This document shows, in pieces, positions 1 to 13,600 of a stretch of DNA of 64,000 bases. The notes under the pieces are model-generated. The model did not search any database. It had not been told where the DNA came from and worked only from the letters and a program-made list of their open reading frames with translations. Made by a program: the position numbers and the translations under genes. Within the stretch, counting starts at the first letter, position 1. Each line of letters opens with the position of its first letter. Location: NCBI GenBank assembly GCA_028455995.1, contig JABELC010000003.1:3658001-3722000 (forward strand). The letters are read 5' to 3'. Origin of the DNA: Scleromitrula shiraiana (taxonomy: Eukaryota; Ascomycota; Leotiomycetes; Helotiales; Sclerotiniaceae).

Positions 1-1
1 G

Positions 2-3000
2 GCAGAAGAGTCGGAAGAGGAGTCCCAGCATGGCAATGAGGCTAGCGCATACGTTTATGATGATGAATATCCAGAAGAGGTACCGGAGCCAACTGGGCAA
101 GAGTTGATGGAAATTGATGGTTGGTTGTAGTCAATATATGAGCTGAGAAGACTTGCTGATTCTTCTTAGATGAAGGACCCTCAAATGCGGTGATTCTGCA
201 CGAAGACAAGCAATATTATCCCACAGCGCAACAGGTGTATGGAGAAGATGTGGAAACTATGGTCCAGGAAGAAGATGCGCAACCTCTCAGCCAACCTATA
301 ATAGCTCCCGTTGAACAGAAGAAATTCAATATACAAGAGGCGGATCTTCCACCCGTACATTTCGATAGGAATTTCATGACAGACCTTATGAACTTTCCAG
401 AACAGATCAGAAACGTTGCTTTTGCTGGGCATTTACACCATGGAAAAACAGCATTTATGGACATGTTAGTCCTTGAGACACACGATATTACGAATCGATT
501 AGACAAAAGAACAGGAAGAAAGATGGACGAGCAACTGCGATACACAGATATACACATTGTCGAGCGAGAACGAGGACTTTCGATAAAGTCGGCACCTATG
601 AGTTTGGTCCTTCAAAGTACAAAGGGGAAATCGCATCTTTTCAATATTCTTGACACTCCCGGACATGTTAATTTCGTCGATGAAGTCGCATCTTCGTTAC
701 GCCTTGTGGATGGAGTAGTTCTGGTTGTCGATGTCGTCGAAGGTGTTCAAGTCAATACAGAACAAATCATTAAACATGCCGTATTGGAAGGTTTACCCAT
801 GACTCTTGTTGTCAATAAAATGGACCGTTTAATTCTAGAGCTTAAGCTGCCACCCACGGACGCCTACTTCAAGTTGAAGCATGTGATTGAAGAAGTCAAT
901 ACTGTCATTGAAGCCACTTTACCAGGTCAAGGAGAGAGTCGTCGATTGAGTCCGGAGAAAGGAAATGTTCTTTTTGCATGCACAAGTATGGGGTGGTGTT
1001 TTACATTACAATCATTTGCAAAAATGTACTCGGATAGCTATGCGCCCAGCAAGAAACGTGGACCAGGAATCAACAACGAGGAGAGCGGGATCAATGCGCA
1101 TGAATTTGCGAGACGACTATGGGGAGATATTTTCTACAATCCATCGAGGAGGTCCTTTACCCGAAAAGGAGTTGAAGAAAGATCAAAACGCTCTTTTGTC
1201 AACTTCATTCTAGAACCAATCTACAAACTGTACTCCCACACAATTAGTGAGAGTCCAGAAGATTTGAAGGATACTTTGGAAACACTTGGAATTCATCTCA
1301 AACCATCACAGTATAAGACGGATGCCAATGTTCTCCTTAAATCAGTTTGCAAACAATTTTTTGGTCCATCTACCGGGTTTGTAGACATGGTTGTACAACA
1401 TATACCTTCCCCTGTGGAATCTGCAGAGAAGAAGCTGGAACGCTATTACACTGGCCCACTTGATACGAAGGTTGCAGCGGCTATGAAAGAGTGCGATCAA
1501 GATGGCCCATTGGTCATTCAAATTTCAAAACTTTTAAACACTAGTGATGCTACGGGATTTTATTCGTTCGGAAGGGTGTTGAGTGGTATTGCTCGGGCCG
1601 GAATCCAGGTGAGAGTCCTTGGCGAAGGCTATTCGATCGACGATGAGGAAGATATGAGCGTTGCAACCATATCAGATGTATGGATTGCTGAAACACGATA
1701 CAACATCCCTACAGATGGAGTACCTGCCGGCAATTGGGTGCTTCTTGGAGGTGTGGACAATTCGATCGTTAAATCTGCAACCATTGTACCACTTGTTCTG
1801 CCGAATGAAGAGGAGGCGTATATCTTCAAACCTATAACCCACTTTACCGAATCGGTGTTCAAGGTTGCAGTTGAGCCAATCAATCCTTCTGAACTTCCAA
1901 AAATGTTGGATGGCCTCAGAAAAGTGAACAAAAGCTACCCCCTCATTACTACAAAAGTTGAAGAATCCGGCGAACATGTCATTTTAGGCACAGGAGAACT
2001 TTACATGGATTGTGTCCTGCATGACCTCCGACGTTTATATGCAGAGATGGAGATCAAGGTGTCAGATCCTGTCACCCGCTTCTGTGAGACAGTTGTTGAG
2101 ACATCAGCTATCAAATGTTATGCTCAAACACCAAATAAAAAGAACAAAATCACGATGGTAGCAGAACCTCTTGATCAGGGAATTGCCGAAGATATCGAGA
2201 CCGGAAAAGTCAGCATCAAGAGTCCTCCTCGAGTAATTGGAAAATATTTCGAGGAAAACTATGGATGGGATTTGTTGGCTTCTAGAAGCATTTGGGCTTT
2301 TGGACCCGACGACTTGGGACCAAACATTTTGCAAGATGATACCATCCCATCAGAGGTAAGCACATTTCTTATCCCCTACACATATCAAACCGTTGCACAC
2401 AACGGGATTATTCGGCCCTTCTATGCTGACTGATCTACAATAGGTTGATAAGAAGCTATTGCTTAGCGTTCGGGATACAATTCGGCAAGGATTTAGCTGG
2501 GCAGCTCGAGAAGGCCCACTATGTGAAGAACGCAAGTTTTTGTTATTTCCCCTCAAACCCCTTAAGTTATCCATCATATGTTGAATTCTACTGGTTTATG
2601 AATGCAAGCCACATTAAGTAATATGGCAAGCTCCGCGTACAAAAATCTTCTAATGTATAATTTACTTAATTTATACATCTTAGTGCTAACAACCTTGCAG
2701 CTATCCGCAATAGTAAATTCAAGATAACGGACGTGATATTGGCTCCCGAGGCGATCTTCCGTGGTGGTGGGCAGATTATTCCCACCTCCCGACGCGCATG
2801 CTACTCCTCATTTCTAATGGCTTCCCCAAGATTAATGGAACCTGTCTACTCCTGTTCCATGACCGGACCTGCAGATTCCGTCACTTCTTTGTACACGGTC
2901 CTCGCTCGTCGCCGTGGTCACGTCTTGTCAGATGGCCCTATTGCCGGCACACCCCTCTATCGGGTGAGCGGACTTATCCCTGTCATCGACTCTTTCGGCT

Positions 3001-3263
3001 TCGAAACCGATCTCCGAATTCATACCCAGGGCCAGGCTACTGTGTCCCTCGTCTTCGATCGATGGTCCATTGTGCCTGGTGACCCCCTTGATAAAGATGT
3101 CATCTTGAGGCCACTTGAGCCTGCTGGCGCGCAAGCCACAGCTCGAGATTTTGTTCTGAAGACCAGAAGGAGAAAGGGTCTCAGTGAGGATGTCAGTGTG
3201 GCTAAATTCCTCGAGCCGGAACTCTTTGCCAGTTTGAAAGAAACTGGTATCCTTGACGGCTAA
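2..3263 (+). CDS. snu114: U5 snRNP GTPase Snu114 (EFTUD2/Cwf10), 5' end cut by window
   Basis: Spliceosomal EF-2-like GTPase that controls Prp8/Brr2-driven unwinding of U4/U6 during activation and disassembly in the nucleus. Exons read as 2-119, 170-2355, 2444-2531 and 2701-3263, giving about 984 residues without the start codon; human EFTUD2 has 972, so only some 15-20 residues are missing. The acidic N-terminus (EESEEESQ...) typical of Snu114 is present. The GTPase motifs are visible: P-loop GHLHHGKT (near residue 126), DTPGHVNF, and NKMDR. The EF-2 domains II-V follow, including the conserved VILAPEAIFRGGGQIIPTSR segment, and the protein ends in FASLKETGILDG. Intron 1 uses a weak GTTGGT donor and is only 50 bp. 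Intron 3 has a GC donor (separate entry). The frame is continuous across all joins, so identification is very secure; the exon 1 donor is the least certain border. Confidence 0.96.
2532..2700 (+). other. snu114: GC-AG intron in snu114
   Basis: The donor reads C|GCAAGT instead of GT, and the acceptor is TTGCAG. Joining C at 2531 to CT at 2701 gives codons for E-E-P-I-R-N-S-K-F, which continue the EF-2-like protein without a break, while reading through meets stops. GC-AG introns are a known minor class and the rest of this donor (GCAAGT) matches the strong consensus usual for them. Not tested against transcripts. Confidence 0.88.
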
Positions 3264-5543
3264 ACTAAACGCTAAGAAATGACCGCGCGTCAAAAGCAGG
3301 TGTGATGTGATGAGATGTGAATATCGAGTATCTAGATGGTTCCTGGAAACTTGGCTTCCAAAAATTCTCAGACAAAAATATTGGCGGCGTTTCGGATTGG
3401 GCGAGACACATTCTTCAATTCATTCAAAACATACTGTACTGTAATTATCCTGTATGTACAATACAATGCAAATGCAAAACAAATCAATATACCCAGGTAC
3501 AATGTAACTACATACAAATCTACCAACTTTTTCATAGGTTAGGTACGCACACATCTGTATTGAGTGCACATTGGCACCCTACCTTACATATGCTTCCATG
3601 CATGCAGAAAGAACATGATAGATATCCCAAAATAAATTCCCCAAAACGGCAGGCTAGCCCATTTGTCCGTCCAGAGTTTGCTATTTTCTCTTATTTCCAA
3701 TATTTCATCTTCACGTTTGAGGTTTGAATTAATCAATCTTGCTTTTGCTAAATTTACTGAAACTTGAAAGACTATGGATAGATAAGCAATGTAACGTCGT
3801 TACCTGATCGACAGTAACATTAGGTACCAGGAAGATTGTCTGGAAAAGTTACAGTCAGAATCATATAACGTGGTTTGCTTGGAATCCATATATCCGGGAT
3901 GTATGTACAGTACTGTATATCTTTCGTTGCTATGCATTCATTGGTAACCTTTGTGTGTGTAATAGGTACGTAAGATGGGGGAAATATATTCCGTCTACCT
4001 ATCTACCCAATAATAACAATTTGATCGTATGTTTGTTTGGTTTGGGTCAGATAGGCTGATATGTGCTGATAGGCAGATAGATGGATAGATTGATGTAATG
4101 CGACTCGGTGTTGCCGAGAGGTATGTACCTATAACATCATGTATTATTGTAGATGATACATATGCCATACCGAACCAAGTGTGCGAGTTACATCAATTAG
4201 TGCATGAATGGATATGTGAGGTGATGCTATAGCGCAAGGATTGGTCACCAATATGAGATGACAACATTGGAGCGCGGAAGTTGGGGCAATAGCCTGAACC
4301 TGGAGGATCGAACAGTTTGATCAAATGCTTGACAAAACTACGTAAATAACTACATTGAGCCATTTTCTTGGGGAGTTGGAGATTTCCTATCCTGGTGTTG
4401 AGTCCTTCAGATCTCGAGATATGGCGCATTTGTACTACAGCGTAGTGGACGGAGGTGGATGAGAAGTTGGGGGTGGCGGTCGAAGTCGTCAGGAAGTATG
4501 TAATATGGCGTTGTTTTCGTGGGGGGGTTAGTAAAATTGGGAAGGAGAAAATAAATATTCCGAATTTGACCCAGAGCGAGTCTCGTGGTTGCAAGCCCAT
4601 TCGGACTTTTAGACACTCCGAATATAAAATCTTGAAACAACAATCTTTTGGAATTCGCCCCTGGAATAATTTTGGTGGGTGATAGAAGCTCGACAAAATG
4701 TGCCAAGACTGAAGAAGAAGCATCGTTATATTAAACGCGCATGACGGAATTGTTCTAGATTTAACCTGCTTCCATAGCCCGCCCAATTAAGTTATGCTTA
4801 TCTTAGGGGGAGGAACTATGAAAAGAGCCAAACCTCAATCCATGGCTGCTGTCCACAATGATGAATGTTGTGCAGACAACTTGCCAGATGTGGTATTGGA
4901 TTGAAAAACAACCCTGGGGAAAGGATAACTAGGGGCTACGTAAATCCTATGACGCCCGAGGCAGGCCATAATAAGGTTGTACTCTCAGAGGTGGTTGGCT
5001 TGTTAATAATGAAGGTTGCAATTTGCAATTTGGATGGAGTTTAGGGTTCGAAGAGAGAGGTGGGGCTAGAACATGGTATTTGGAGACATCAAGGGCGTTA
5101 GTGTGGGGATATAAACTTCGGATGACAAGTTTTTATTGGACCTAAGAACACGATATACGATGCCGCTTACTCTGGCAAAGTGAACAAAAAAATCAGGGGT
5201 TGTTCTGACATCTTTTGATGATGAGACCATAGCGTAAGTGTTATTGTAATTTAATTAAACTTGAACCTAGTGAACATCGATCTAAACATTGCAACGTACT
5301 GATCGTGATTCGTACCCGACTTACACGAACTTCGCTAGAAGGATGCACACCCATCAACATGGATCATTAGGTAGAAACACAGTAGAACACATTCTCGGGG
5401 CTAGGTCACTAAGGCCTGAATTCGAAGTGATGATGGGGTTTCGTGTATTGCACTCAAGCCAACATGCTTTATAGACTCAATTTATTCCACAAGTCGCGAA
5501 TATGGTATGATATTATACAACTTTAACGCTCATGTGACAGCCC
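3264..5543. other. intergenic region, about 2.3 kb
   Basis: This stretch lies between the convergent 3' ends of snu114 and cia2. It has several open frames of 60-200 codons on both strands, but they overlap one another, lack good ATG starts and show no protein family I recognise. I see no RNA gene or clear repeat here. Confidence 0.6.
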
Positions 5544-6381
5544 TCAATCTTCAAGACATGTCTTCATCATTTTCCTTAATAGCTTCATAAGATTCGCATT
5601 CTCGAGTGCGGCAGCGACACGCTCCTTGTCAGCGAGCTGCTTATTGACTTCTTCGGCTTGACTATGTGTGTCCTTCTTGATCTTCACCTCAACACGGTAA
5701 CTAGATGGTAGGGCTTGTTCTAAACGTACTCGAACGCCTAGTCCAATAACCGTTGCTAAAGAACAATGCGATACGGTTGGCGTCAGTTCGACAAGAACTC
5801 GAGAGAGTGCGGCTGGATTTGTAAGATCGGGAGGAGAAACAAGATGAACATCCTCAAGCTTCACCACTCCGAGGGATTCTAATGAAAGAGGGTGCTCAGG
5901 ATCTGAAATTGGTGCGATTAAATCTTTAGAATATTAGCAAAAACCTGTGATCAACACGTGTGGAGTACAAAGCACAAAACTGTACTGAGAAACCGAATGA
6001 TATGTAGTAAGAAAGCCTGGGTTTGCAGGGCTAAGTGATGACTCAGACCACATGAATCGTGTAGGAATGAAATTCCGTTGTAAAATCTTGACTTGGGTCT
6101 GATCTGAAGGACTGAATCTAAAAGCGGAAAGACCAAAGAGAGGGAATATTACCATAGATTTCTTGTTCGTCTATAGGCTCAACAGTAGAATCATCAGATT
6201 CCGCATCAGAGAAATCTGACATATAAAAAGGATCCAATGCATAACTCGGTTTTGCCATCAATATACTCTGTATCCCCTGCTTCTTATCAGAATAATCTCG
6301 AACCTTGCGTCTTTCCCTTCGACGTGGTAGCTCAGAGACGCTGAGAATTGTAGGATTGGCATTTTGTATCTCCGTAGACAT
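5544..6381 (-). CDS. cia2: cytosolic Fe-S cluster assembly factor Cia2 (MIP18/FAM96 family)
   Basis: Component of the CIA targeting complex (with Cia1 and Met18) that passes Fe-S clusters to cytosolic and nuclear apoproteins such as DNA polymerases and helicases. Two exons, 6381-6153 and 5923-5544, give 202 residues, a normal length for fungal Cia2. Joining ATCTATG to ATTTAATC restores the family signature IYDLIAPISDPEHPLSLE. The MIP18 (DUF59) domain follows with the hallmark TVSHCSLATVIGLGVRVRL, whose Cys is the conserved reactive residue, and the C-terminus ends in a helical stretch with ALENANLMKLLRK. The intron is 229 bp, long for this window. The N-terminal 80 residues are basic then acidic and variable, as in other Cia2 proteins. 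Convergent with snu114. Confidence 0.94.
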
Positions 6382-8143
6382 ATTGGATGGGTAGGCTTGG
6401 TGGCCACAGAGGATCCAACACTGTACCAGCTATACTAGTAATATAATAAACAGGAAGCTTTGAAAGTTCCGCTGCTATCCAGTTGTTGAGACGGGTTAAA
6501 CTCAATACAAGCAAGTAAAGAGTATCGGATGAACGAGTTGGCAGAGTGGCAGATAAGTGCGGTCAATATCAAACTCTTAACGTTCGAGATCGTATTGGGT
6601 ATTGTCGGCTTTGATTGTGTTTATCGATAAGAAGAGGTGGGATAATTCTGGGGTTAGCTAAGCAAGCATATGCGTGCCTCAGGTATCATGACCAATACTA
6701 CATTAACATTCTTAGATTTAGTGTTTCTTTGTTTATCTACATGTTATGTACTGAATTGCCCAATGCCCTAATAGTTGATCTGCTGTGTTGACAGATTTGG
6801 TAGATAAGTTACGAAAAGCCAAACTCGAAAGTTTGAATACCAGAGATAGGTTATTGATAATATGATGTTGTGAAAGTTTATATTGTACCTGAATCAAAGG
6901 CAAGGTTTACCGGCGGCTAGAACTCGAAGGCTCAAGCCCCGTCAGCCATTATGAGGAATCCTAATGACAAGCACGAGCCAGCTGCAGCTCTTGACGATCC
7001 TGCGCGTGTGAAGGTTCCGTCCGGAAGATCTCTCTCTATCTTTGGTTGTGGTTGATGACAGGAACAGAGTAATATTCAAGCTGATTAGCTTCAGTGCCAT
7101 TTAGCCCCGAATTGGGTTTGATGTTGTGATTACACGACTATAGACAAGTTCAATTTTTGCCTACAGAGCCAGGAGTGGGAGTGTGCTCAAGAAATTAGCC
7201 TTGAGTTCAAGTTCCAGATAGATTGATTACCCATGGACAAAAAATCAAAAGTCAGCTTATTAACATACAGTTTATGTTCATTCGGCTTATTTCTAGATCA
7301 GTTGAAGGATTGTTGCTTCAGTGAACAGACCTAGGGCTGGAACCCGGTGAAAATCAATATCCACCATTCCTTTACTGTATCAATTATCCTGATTATTGCC
7401 TGCCCGATATGAAAATCCTTTTACAAATGCAAGTCGAGATTGGACATTCTGTTCATCAACTATCTTTTCTATGTGAACAATCTTTAACGGACATGAGTTC
7501 ATTTTCGTATGAATGAACCATAGTATCGGTACTCTGACACCTAGTCGAGTGGGTGTGGACTTGCGGCGCAAAGCTGGCTCGTCCCAAAAAGCTTTTGGTT
7601 GGAAAATCCGCATATGCACTGTTCGCTGCACTTACGTCCCATGTTATTTGAGGGTAATTTATACCCGGTGCTCTTTTCTGGGGCTGGTCACAGACTAGTG
7701 CAGCGTTTGCGGGGCACGTCTTTATCATTAAATAGGACTTGCTTGTTGATCGATTGCCTATTTTTCATAACATAAGAATTATTGTATCCACTCATTATCT
7801 AAAAAGAATATTCAATATGGGTCTATATGTTATAAAATATTGGAAATATGCAGTAAACAGATGCTTTCTTCTATGGCACAGCATAGGAACAGCATTTCCT
7901 CTTTCTCACCGCTATACGCCAGAGCGCTCTGGCTAACTACCACTTGTTATTAGATTCTCAATACCCTTCCAATGCTACCAGTATTGTAAGTTATAAATTG
8001 TACATTAGTACTAACTTCTTCGGTGAACTTCGGCGACTTCGGGTTTATACCGAGGCCTATCGAGTATTAATCCAAACAGGAATAACGTCAATCTTTGCAC
8101 TTTCTTCGTTTACGAGGTCATTCTTTCCCGCTTGTATTTACTT

Positions 8144-8195
8144 ATCTATACTCTATACTCTATACTCTATACTCTATACTCTATACTCTATACTA
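8144..8195. repeat. 7-bp microsatellite (TATACTC)n
   Basis: About seven perfect copies of a 7-bp unit, CTCTATA in rotation. Non-coding, within the long upstream region of the Zn2Cys6 gene. Confidence 0.9.
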
Positions 8196-8382
8196 CACAG
8201 CAAATTCCGTAGAAATTGCCGCGTTTTCCTCTCACATCTACCTATCTACCTAGGTAGTGCCTCTTCTTTTTGTTTACAAAAAGAGAGGTTTTATACGAGT
8301 CTACTCATTTTTTTTTTTGGTATGATACAAGGGTGATTTTACTAGCGCCTTGGAAGAATCTTGGCACTTTTTTAACATAAAT

Positions 8383-8474
8383 GATTGGTTAAAATCGATA
8401 TTTTAGAGTAGTTGATTGGTTAAATTTAAGCTTTTGAACAAGCTTTTTAAAACATGTGATCTAACATGTGATCT
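8383..8474. repeat. short direct repeats in AT-rich DNA
   Basis: GATTGGTTAAA occurs at 8383 and 8413, and the 12-mer AACATGTGATCT is tandemly duplicated at 8451-8474. A 15-bp palindrome, GTCAGGGGACCTGAC, follows at 8518. These could be regulator sites or the remains of a small element; no terminal inverted repeat pair was found. Confidence 0.6.
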
Positions 8475-10631
8475 AACAATATTATTAAAATAAAAGATCA
8501 TAAAGAAGAGGCGGCGTGTCAGGGGACCTGACCCGATATAAAGTGAGCTGTATATCTACTCTCATAGCAAAATACATCTGTCATTGGTCTACCATTTCGA
8601 TCAAAGCCCCACAACACCTGAAATCTAAACCCCCCTAATTCTCACAGATGAATGGAATGAATACGGCCAACTGCATCAGCAACAACCTACTGTATACCCC
8701 TTAGATTATTTTCAGGGAACGATTGTCAACTGTTGAATCGACTTTCTTTTCCCACTGATCACCGTTCCAACTTAGAATAGTTCGTCTTGCATCATGAATT
8801 CGATTCCAAAGACCACTTTACGGGATCGTATTGCCGCAGAAAGCTTCATACCGCCATAAACTAGAATTTAGCCTTCTCCCCATGTTTATTATTAACGGAT
8901 AATTATGTGGGTATGGACGATTGAACAAAGAATTTCATTCGGGATGTCAAAATACATCTACAGTACTGTTGTACATAACCACACCCTCAAATTCATTTTC
9001 CTCGGCATCTCACAGTACGGTATGATTCTGTAAAATTCCGATAAGATCTTCACATGAAAGTGTCCGTACGTTCATATCTCCGTAGAAACTCGGGATCATT
9101 CCGCCTGGATTGAGTATGAGATGAATTGAGGGGAGGAAGGGAGGACCTGCCATATTCTGTTTCTGATCCACATAGATGCTGTAAGTGTAGGTATGGTAAT
9201 AACTCTAGGGAAAAAAAAAAGGGAAAAAAGAGGGGCTCACCCTGTTGAGTTATTACCAAGTTAGTACCAAACATGAATGGCACGAACATAATTCTACCTG
9301 ACTTCAGGGTTTTTGTTTTGATATTCAATAAATTTGGTGACAAGGAAGGGTATTACCTCGTCCGATTTGCCTTTCGATCCTTCCCTTAGTTCTAAGTCCC
9401 TTTTTTGTAAATAGAAAAAGGCTTTGAACTAGCCCTTGCAATCTCCCTGCTCCGGTTTGAAGTTTGATAGCTAAGTACAATGCTTTAATACGAATCTACC
9501 GCTTTGACAAATCCGCACGTTATTCTCCAAAGTAAAGGCATCTTCTTTTGTCCGACTAGGATTTTGGTAACCAGCCGTTTCGACTTCCCTGTCTATCACC
9601 TCCCGGGTCATTTTTTTCTTGTCAGACCTTAGCTTGCTTGATACCCCCCCCCTTCATCGTGCACACCACCACCACCATCTGCATGAGAGATTTTGGGGAT
9701 TACGCCTATAACCTAGCTCTTCTCTACCTATAGATAGTACTATACCCATACCCAATTTGCAAGGGCATTACAGCATTTACATCTAGTACTTATGCTCCAT
9801 GTATGTATACCTAGTCAATAGTTTACTTCCGTACATGGACTTCTGGAATATCAGCGAATGCGAATCTGTTAATACTCCTCAAAGTTAAGACAGACACACT
9901 AAATTTATAGCCTTCGAGCTTCGATTCTCTACGATATCTAGTGGCGCTACCTTAAGACAAATCGTATTCTTTTCTAATGCGGAGTGCGTGAGAATCTCTA
10001 TCATCATTCGCTCCAGTCAGTACCTGTCTACCATCAATACAACTCCTCCTCCGGTACTCGTACATAATCAATTCTTCGATCAATCATACCTATTATATCA
10101 TATTATACCTTTGAATCAAGGAAAATTCAATTTCTTCGAAACAATTCCACTCATTCCAATTACTCTTTATCTTACTGCACGTATTTATTTCATGGGCGAC
10201 TTTTCTTTCGCCTCAAAATCCTATATTTTGTGGATCTTCGTAATACAAACTTAGAACGAGAGGTAGACGCATGTTTGTGCTTCCACAGTTTCATTCTTCA
10301 ATACAAAACAGTTCATTTGGACCATTGGTACTCGATATAGCTTTTCACTTCGAATCTTGAGCCTCGTAGCTTTGAGTTCCTCCATACGACCGGATGCCCA
10401 TCAGTGCTTATCCAAATCCCCAATTGTACCCCCTCACCCGGATGCGGCCGAGTATATTTTTGGGTTTACGACACTGTCCGCTATCTTATACATTATTCTA
10501 AAATACTTCGACGATTACCACCGGACCAAGGCATTATATTCAAAAATTCGATAACGGCGTCAGTATTCGAAATTTAAAGAAAAAATATTGTACCCAAAAC
10601 TATTCAGATAAATCGCAATTGGAAGTAGAAA

Positions 10632-13600
10632 ATGTCAGGAGATCTTGGAACGCGGAGGTTACTCCCTCAAAGCTCGCAAATGCAGAGTTTCTCTTTTGCG
10701 CCAACGAACTATGGTCCGAGGGAGAATCAGAAGAGTGGGTTATATTTCCTGTGGGATTCGATGTATTCTAATTCACATGGCTAATCGATTTTAGACTATG
10801 TCTTTGTTGACGAACATAATCGGCATAAACGTTTGAAGGGTATGAAACCCCTAAAAGCATGCGCATTCCCTTGCTGATAATTCACAGTAATGCGAGCTTG
10901 TGAGGGCTGTCGAAGAAGAAAGATTAAGTGCGATGCTGCGACGACAAACACCTGGCCTTGTTCCGCATGTATTAGACTCAAGCATCATTGTGTTCCTCCT
11001 ACAGTAAGCTACGATCGCGATTTTCAAACAAACAACCAAGGCTTCGAGACGGAGAGGGTAGGATACGATGGGAATGGGGGCGCCGATGAAGATTATCATC
11101 AACAGGTGTCGGTACAACAGCAGCATATGGTCGGACCAGGACCTTCGAAAAACGTCCCCTCAATCTATACTCAGCAACCACCCTATACGGACCCCGGTAA
11201 TATGTATCAAACCGTTCCATTCGGAGGACCTTCGAGTGCCCACAGCCAGCAGAGCGTGCATTATAACAGCCTGCAAACGCCCGTCGGCGCCCTCGATCCA
11301 CATCAACAATATCCAACTCAAATGGTATATTCTAATGCGCCAATTCACCAGCAATCGCATGATTCACCTGAAAGTTATAACCAAGATCAACAAGGGCATC
11401 AGAATCTAGCCGATTTATTAGGCGAGCTCAAGATGAATGAAGCAGGAACAGGTGAGTATCTCCGAGAATATTCACTTTCATCATTCTAATATAATCACAG
11501 CACCTTATCTTAACAACAAAAACAAAACTAACACTCTTGTTGAAGAGCCAGCTTTTGAGGATCTTGATGATTACAAACATACTTTTCCTCCTACGCTTTC
11601 CATGGGCCCAGATCTTAAAATTAGAATACCCCCGGAATTACTGCCAGATGAGGGGACCATTCTCCACTATTTTGATATGTACTTTGAGAATGTACACCCT
11701 TACGTACCTGTTCTTAATAAACAATTGTTTTATCAGCAGTGGAACACTAACCGGGAAGCAATTTCACCCCTCATACTCGAAGCAATATTCGCAATTGCTG
11801 GAAAGCTGGATGACGAACCGGCGCAGGGACACCAGTGGCTAGCTCTTGCTTCCAGTAAGTACTTTAATATTCTTTAATCTACGCACATCTCTAAATTGTG
11901 ATAGAACATGCCGATGCTTTCATGGATGTTCCCCGTCTTAGCACCCTTCAAGCGAACTTGATTATATTGAAAGCCAGAGAATCCGCACCAAAACGTGGAT
12001 ACTATTATCGTTCGTGGATGACTGTTGTGGCATGCGTTCAGATGGCAAAGGATTTAGGGCTAGACGAACACTACGAAGAACACAAGGCAGGCAGGCCCTG
12101 TGGCTCTGATCTTACCGACTGCATAACTAAGACTCGAATATGGCAAACGATTTTTGTTTGTGAATTGATGGTTGGGTCTCCACAAGGTGAGCCATTATTC
12201 CCTTTTTGGTACTAATATCTGACGTCTTGTAGGTCGAACGGACTTGGCGGTAGACATGGAAACGCTAGACTTAAGTGTTCCCAGGGTGAACATCAACGAG
12301 GAAGAGCTCAAAATTACTCGAAATTTCACTTGGCTTACACGTGTCGTTCGAAATGTTCGAAGAATGAACAATGTCTATGCAAGAATTAAGAAGAAGAAGG
12401 AGTGGGGTATTGATCCTGATTTTGTTCAATTGAATCCGTCATTTGAGACGTGGATGAACGACCTGCCCGAAAATTTACAAATCGACTTCCCAGCCGATGG
12501 TTCTCCACCATGGCTACCGACTCATTTCATCGGAAATCTTCACTCTTATTATTACCTCAGCATCATCATGCTGCATCGACCTCAGCTAACTTTCATGGAT
12601 TCGAACGCTGTTAATGGGGAATGGAAACATCATATGCTTAAATGCTATACCTCCGCAAAGCTTCTATGCAGACTTCAAGAAGGAATCTTGCAATCTTTTG
12701 GCTTGACAGGCCTATTGTGCATGCAGCGCGGCATTAATTTTACAATCTATTGCGTTCTCACATGTGCGGTTCTGCATTTGGTGAGTGTTTGGCGCGATTT
12801 TTGATCAGGAAATATTGACGAGTTATGTAGGTTGCAATCACGTCTCCAGACCCAGATCTGAATACAGACGCCAGAGAGTATTTCACGAGACACATGAGGA
12901 TTTTGGAAAAGTGTATAAGTTCATGGCCCATGCCAGACATGCAACAGCACATTGAGTCACTTAGACTAGCATTCTCCGCTGACGTTAGGAAACCATTCGT
13001 TTTAAAGCCGTCTTTCCCATATGGTAGCCCAGTAGTAGCATCAAATACCAGTCCATCACGACCCAATGGACAATCGTACCGTCAATCAATCCCTCATGCC
13101 ATTTCTGTGGAGCACCAAAATTTGGAGCATCAGAATGCCCAGCAACAACAAGTCAGTTATACAAGCCACCCCATATCACCTCCCATATCAGCCGGCGGCG
13201 TAGACACGAAAAGTGACTCTCCTGCGGTACAGTCTTTGGTTATGATGGCTACCGGTCAAAGGGCGCCTGTCTCAATTGCGAACGGGGTTTCGATAGCAGA
13301 GCAGAGCTCATGGAACCCCACAAGAATTTTTGAGTAAGTCCTCTTTCTTTTATTGTAGTTAGGGATTACAAATACTAATTATTTCCCTTTCTAGCCAATG
13401 GAACACCACTTTCGGTACGCCTCCCGCTTCGAGCACATCTGCCCCTCCATCAATCACTCTAAAATCTCTTTCTTCAGGTGCACAAGAACTCCCCACTCTC
13501 CCCGAATTGCAAAATCTCCCCAATGTGAGCCTACCATCAGGCTCCCACCCTATGCCTCCACAACAATATTCCGGAGCGCCAGTCCCATCCTTCGTTAGTC

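Larger units (their letters stand above)
6382..10631. other. gene-free 4.25 kb stretch upstream of a Zn2Cys6 regulator
   Basis: No convincing gene. Open frames of 60-130 codons on both strands overlap each other and end in low-complexity DNA. The stretch holds a 7-bp microsatellite (8144-8195), short direct repeats (8383-8474), a small palindrome (8518-8532) and pyrimidine-rich tracts close to the 10632 start. Part of it probably acts as promoter and long leader of the regulator; that is inference. Confidence 0.5.

Noticed and set aside
216..557. Open frames antisense to snu114
   Set aside because: They are mirror frames of conserved Snu114 codons and have no independent support.
4193..4786. 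A 197-codon open frame on the minus strand in the snu114-cia2 gap
   Set aside because: It begins with TTG rather than ATG, overlaps a frame on the other strand, and has no recognisable domain or plausible codon pattern.
7380..8336. Overlapping frames on both strands
   Set aside because: They overlap one another, include the TATACTC microsatellite and show no protein family.
9050..10254. Possible small genes upstream of the Zn2Cys6 gene
   Set aside because: Poor starts, no homology that I recognise and a position in a likely leader; could be upstream ORFs at most.
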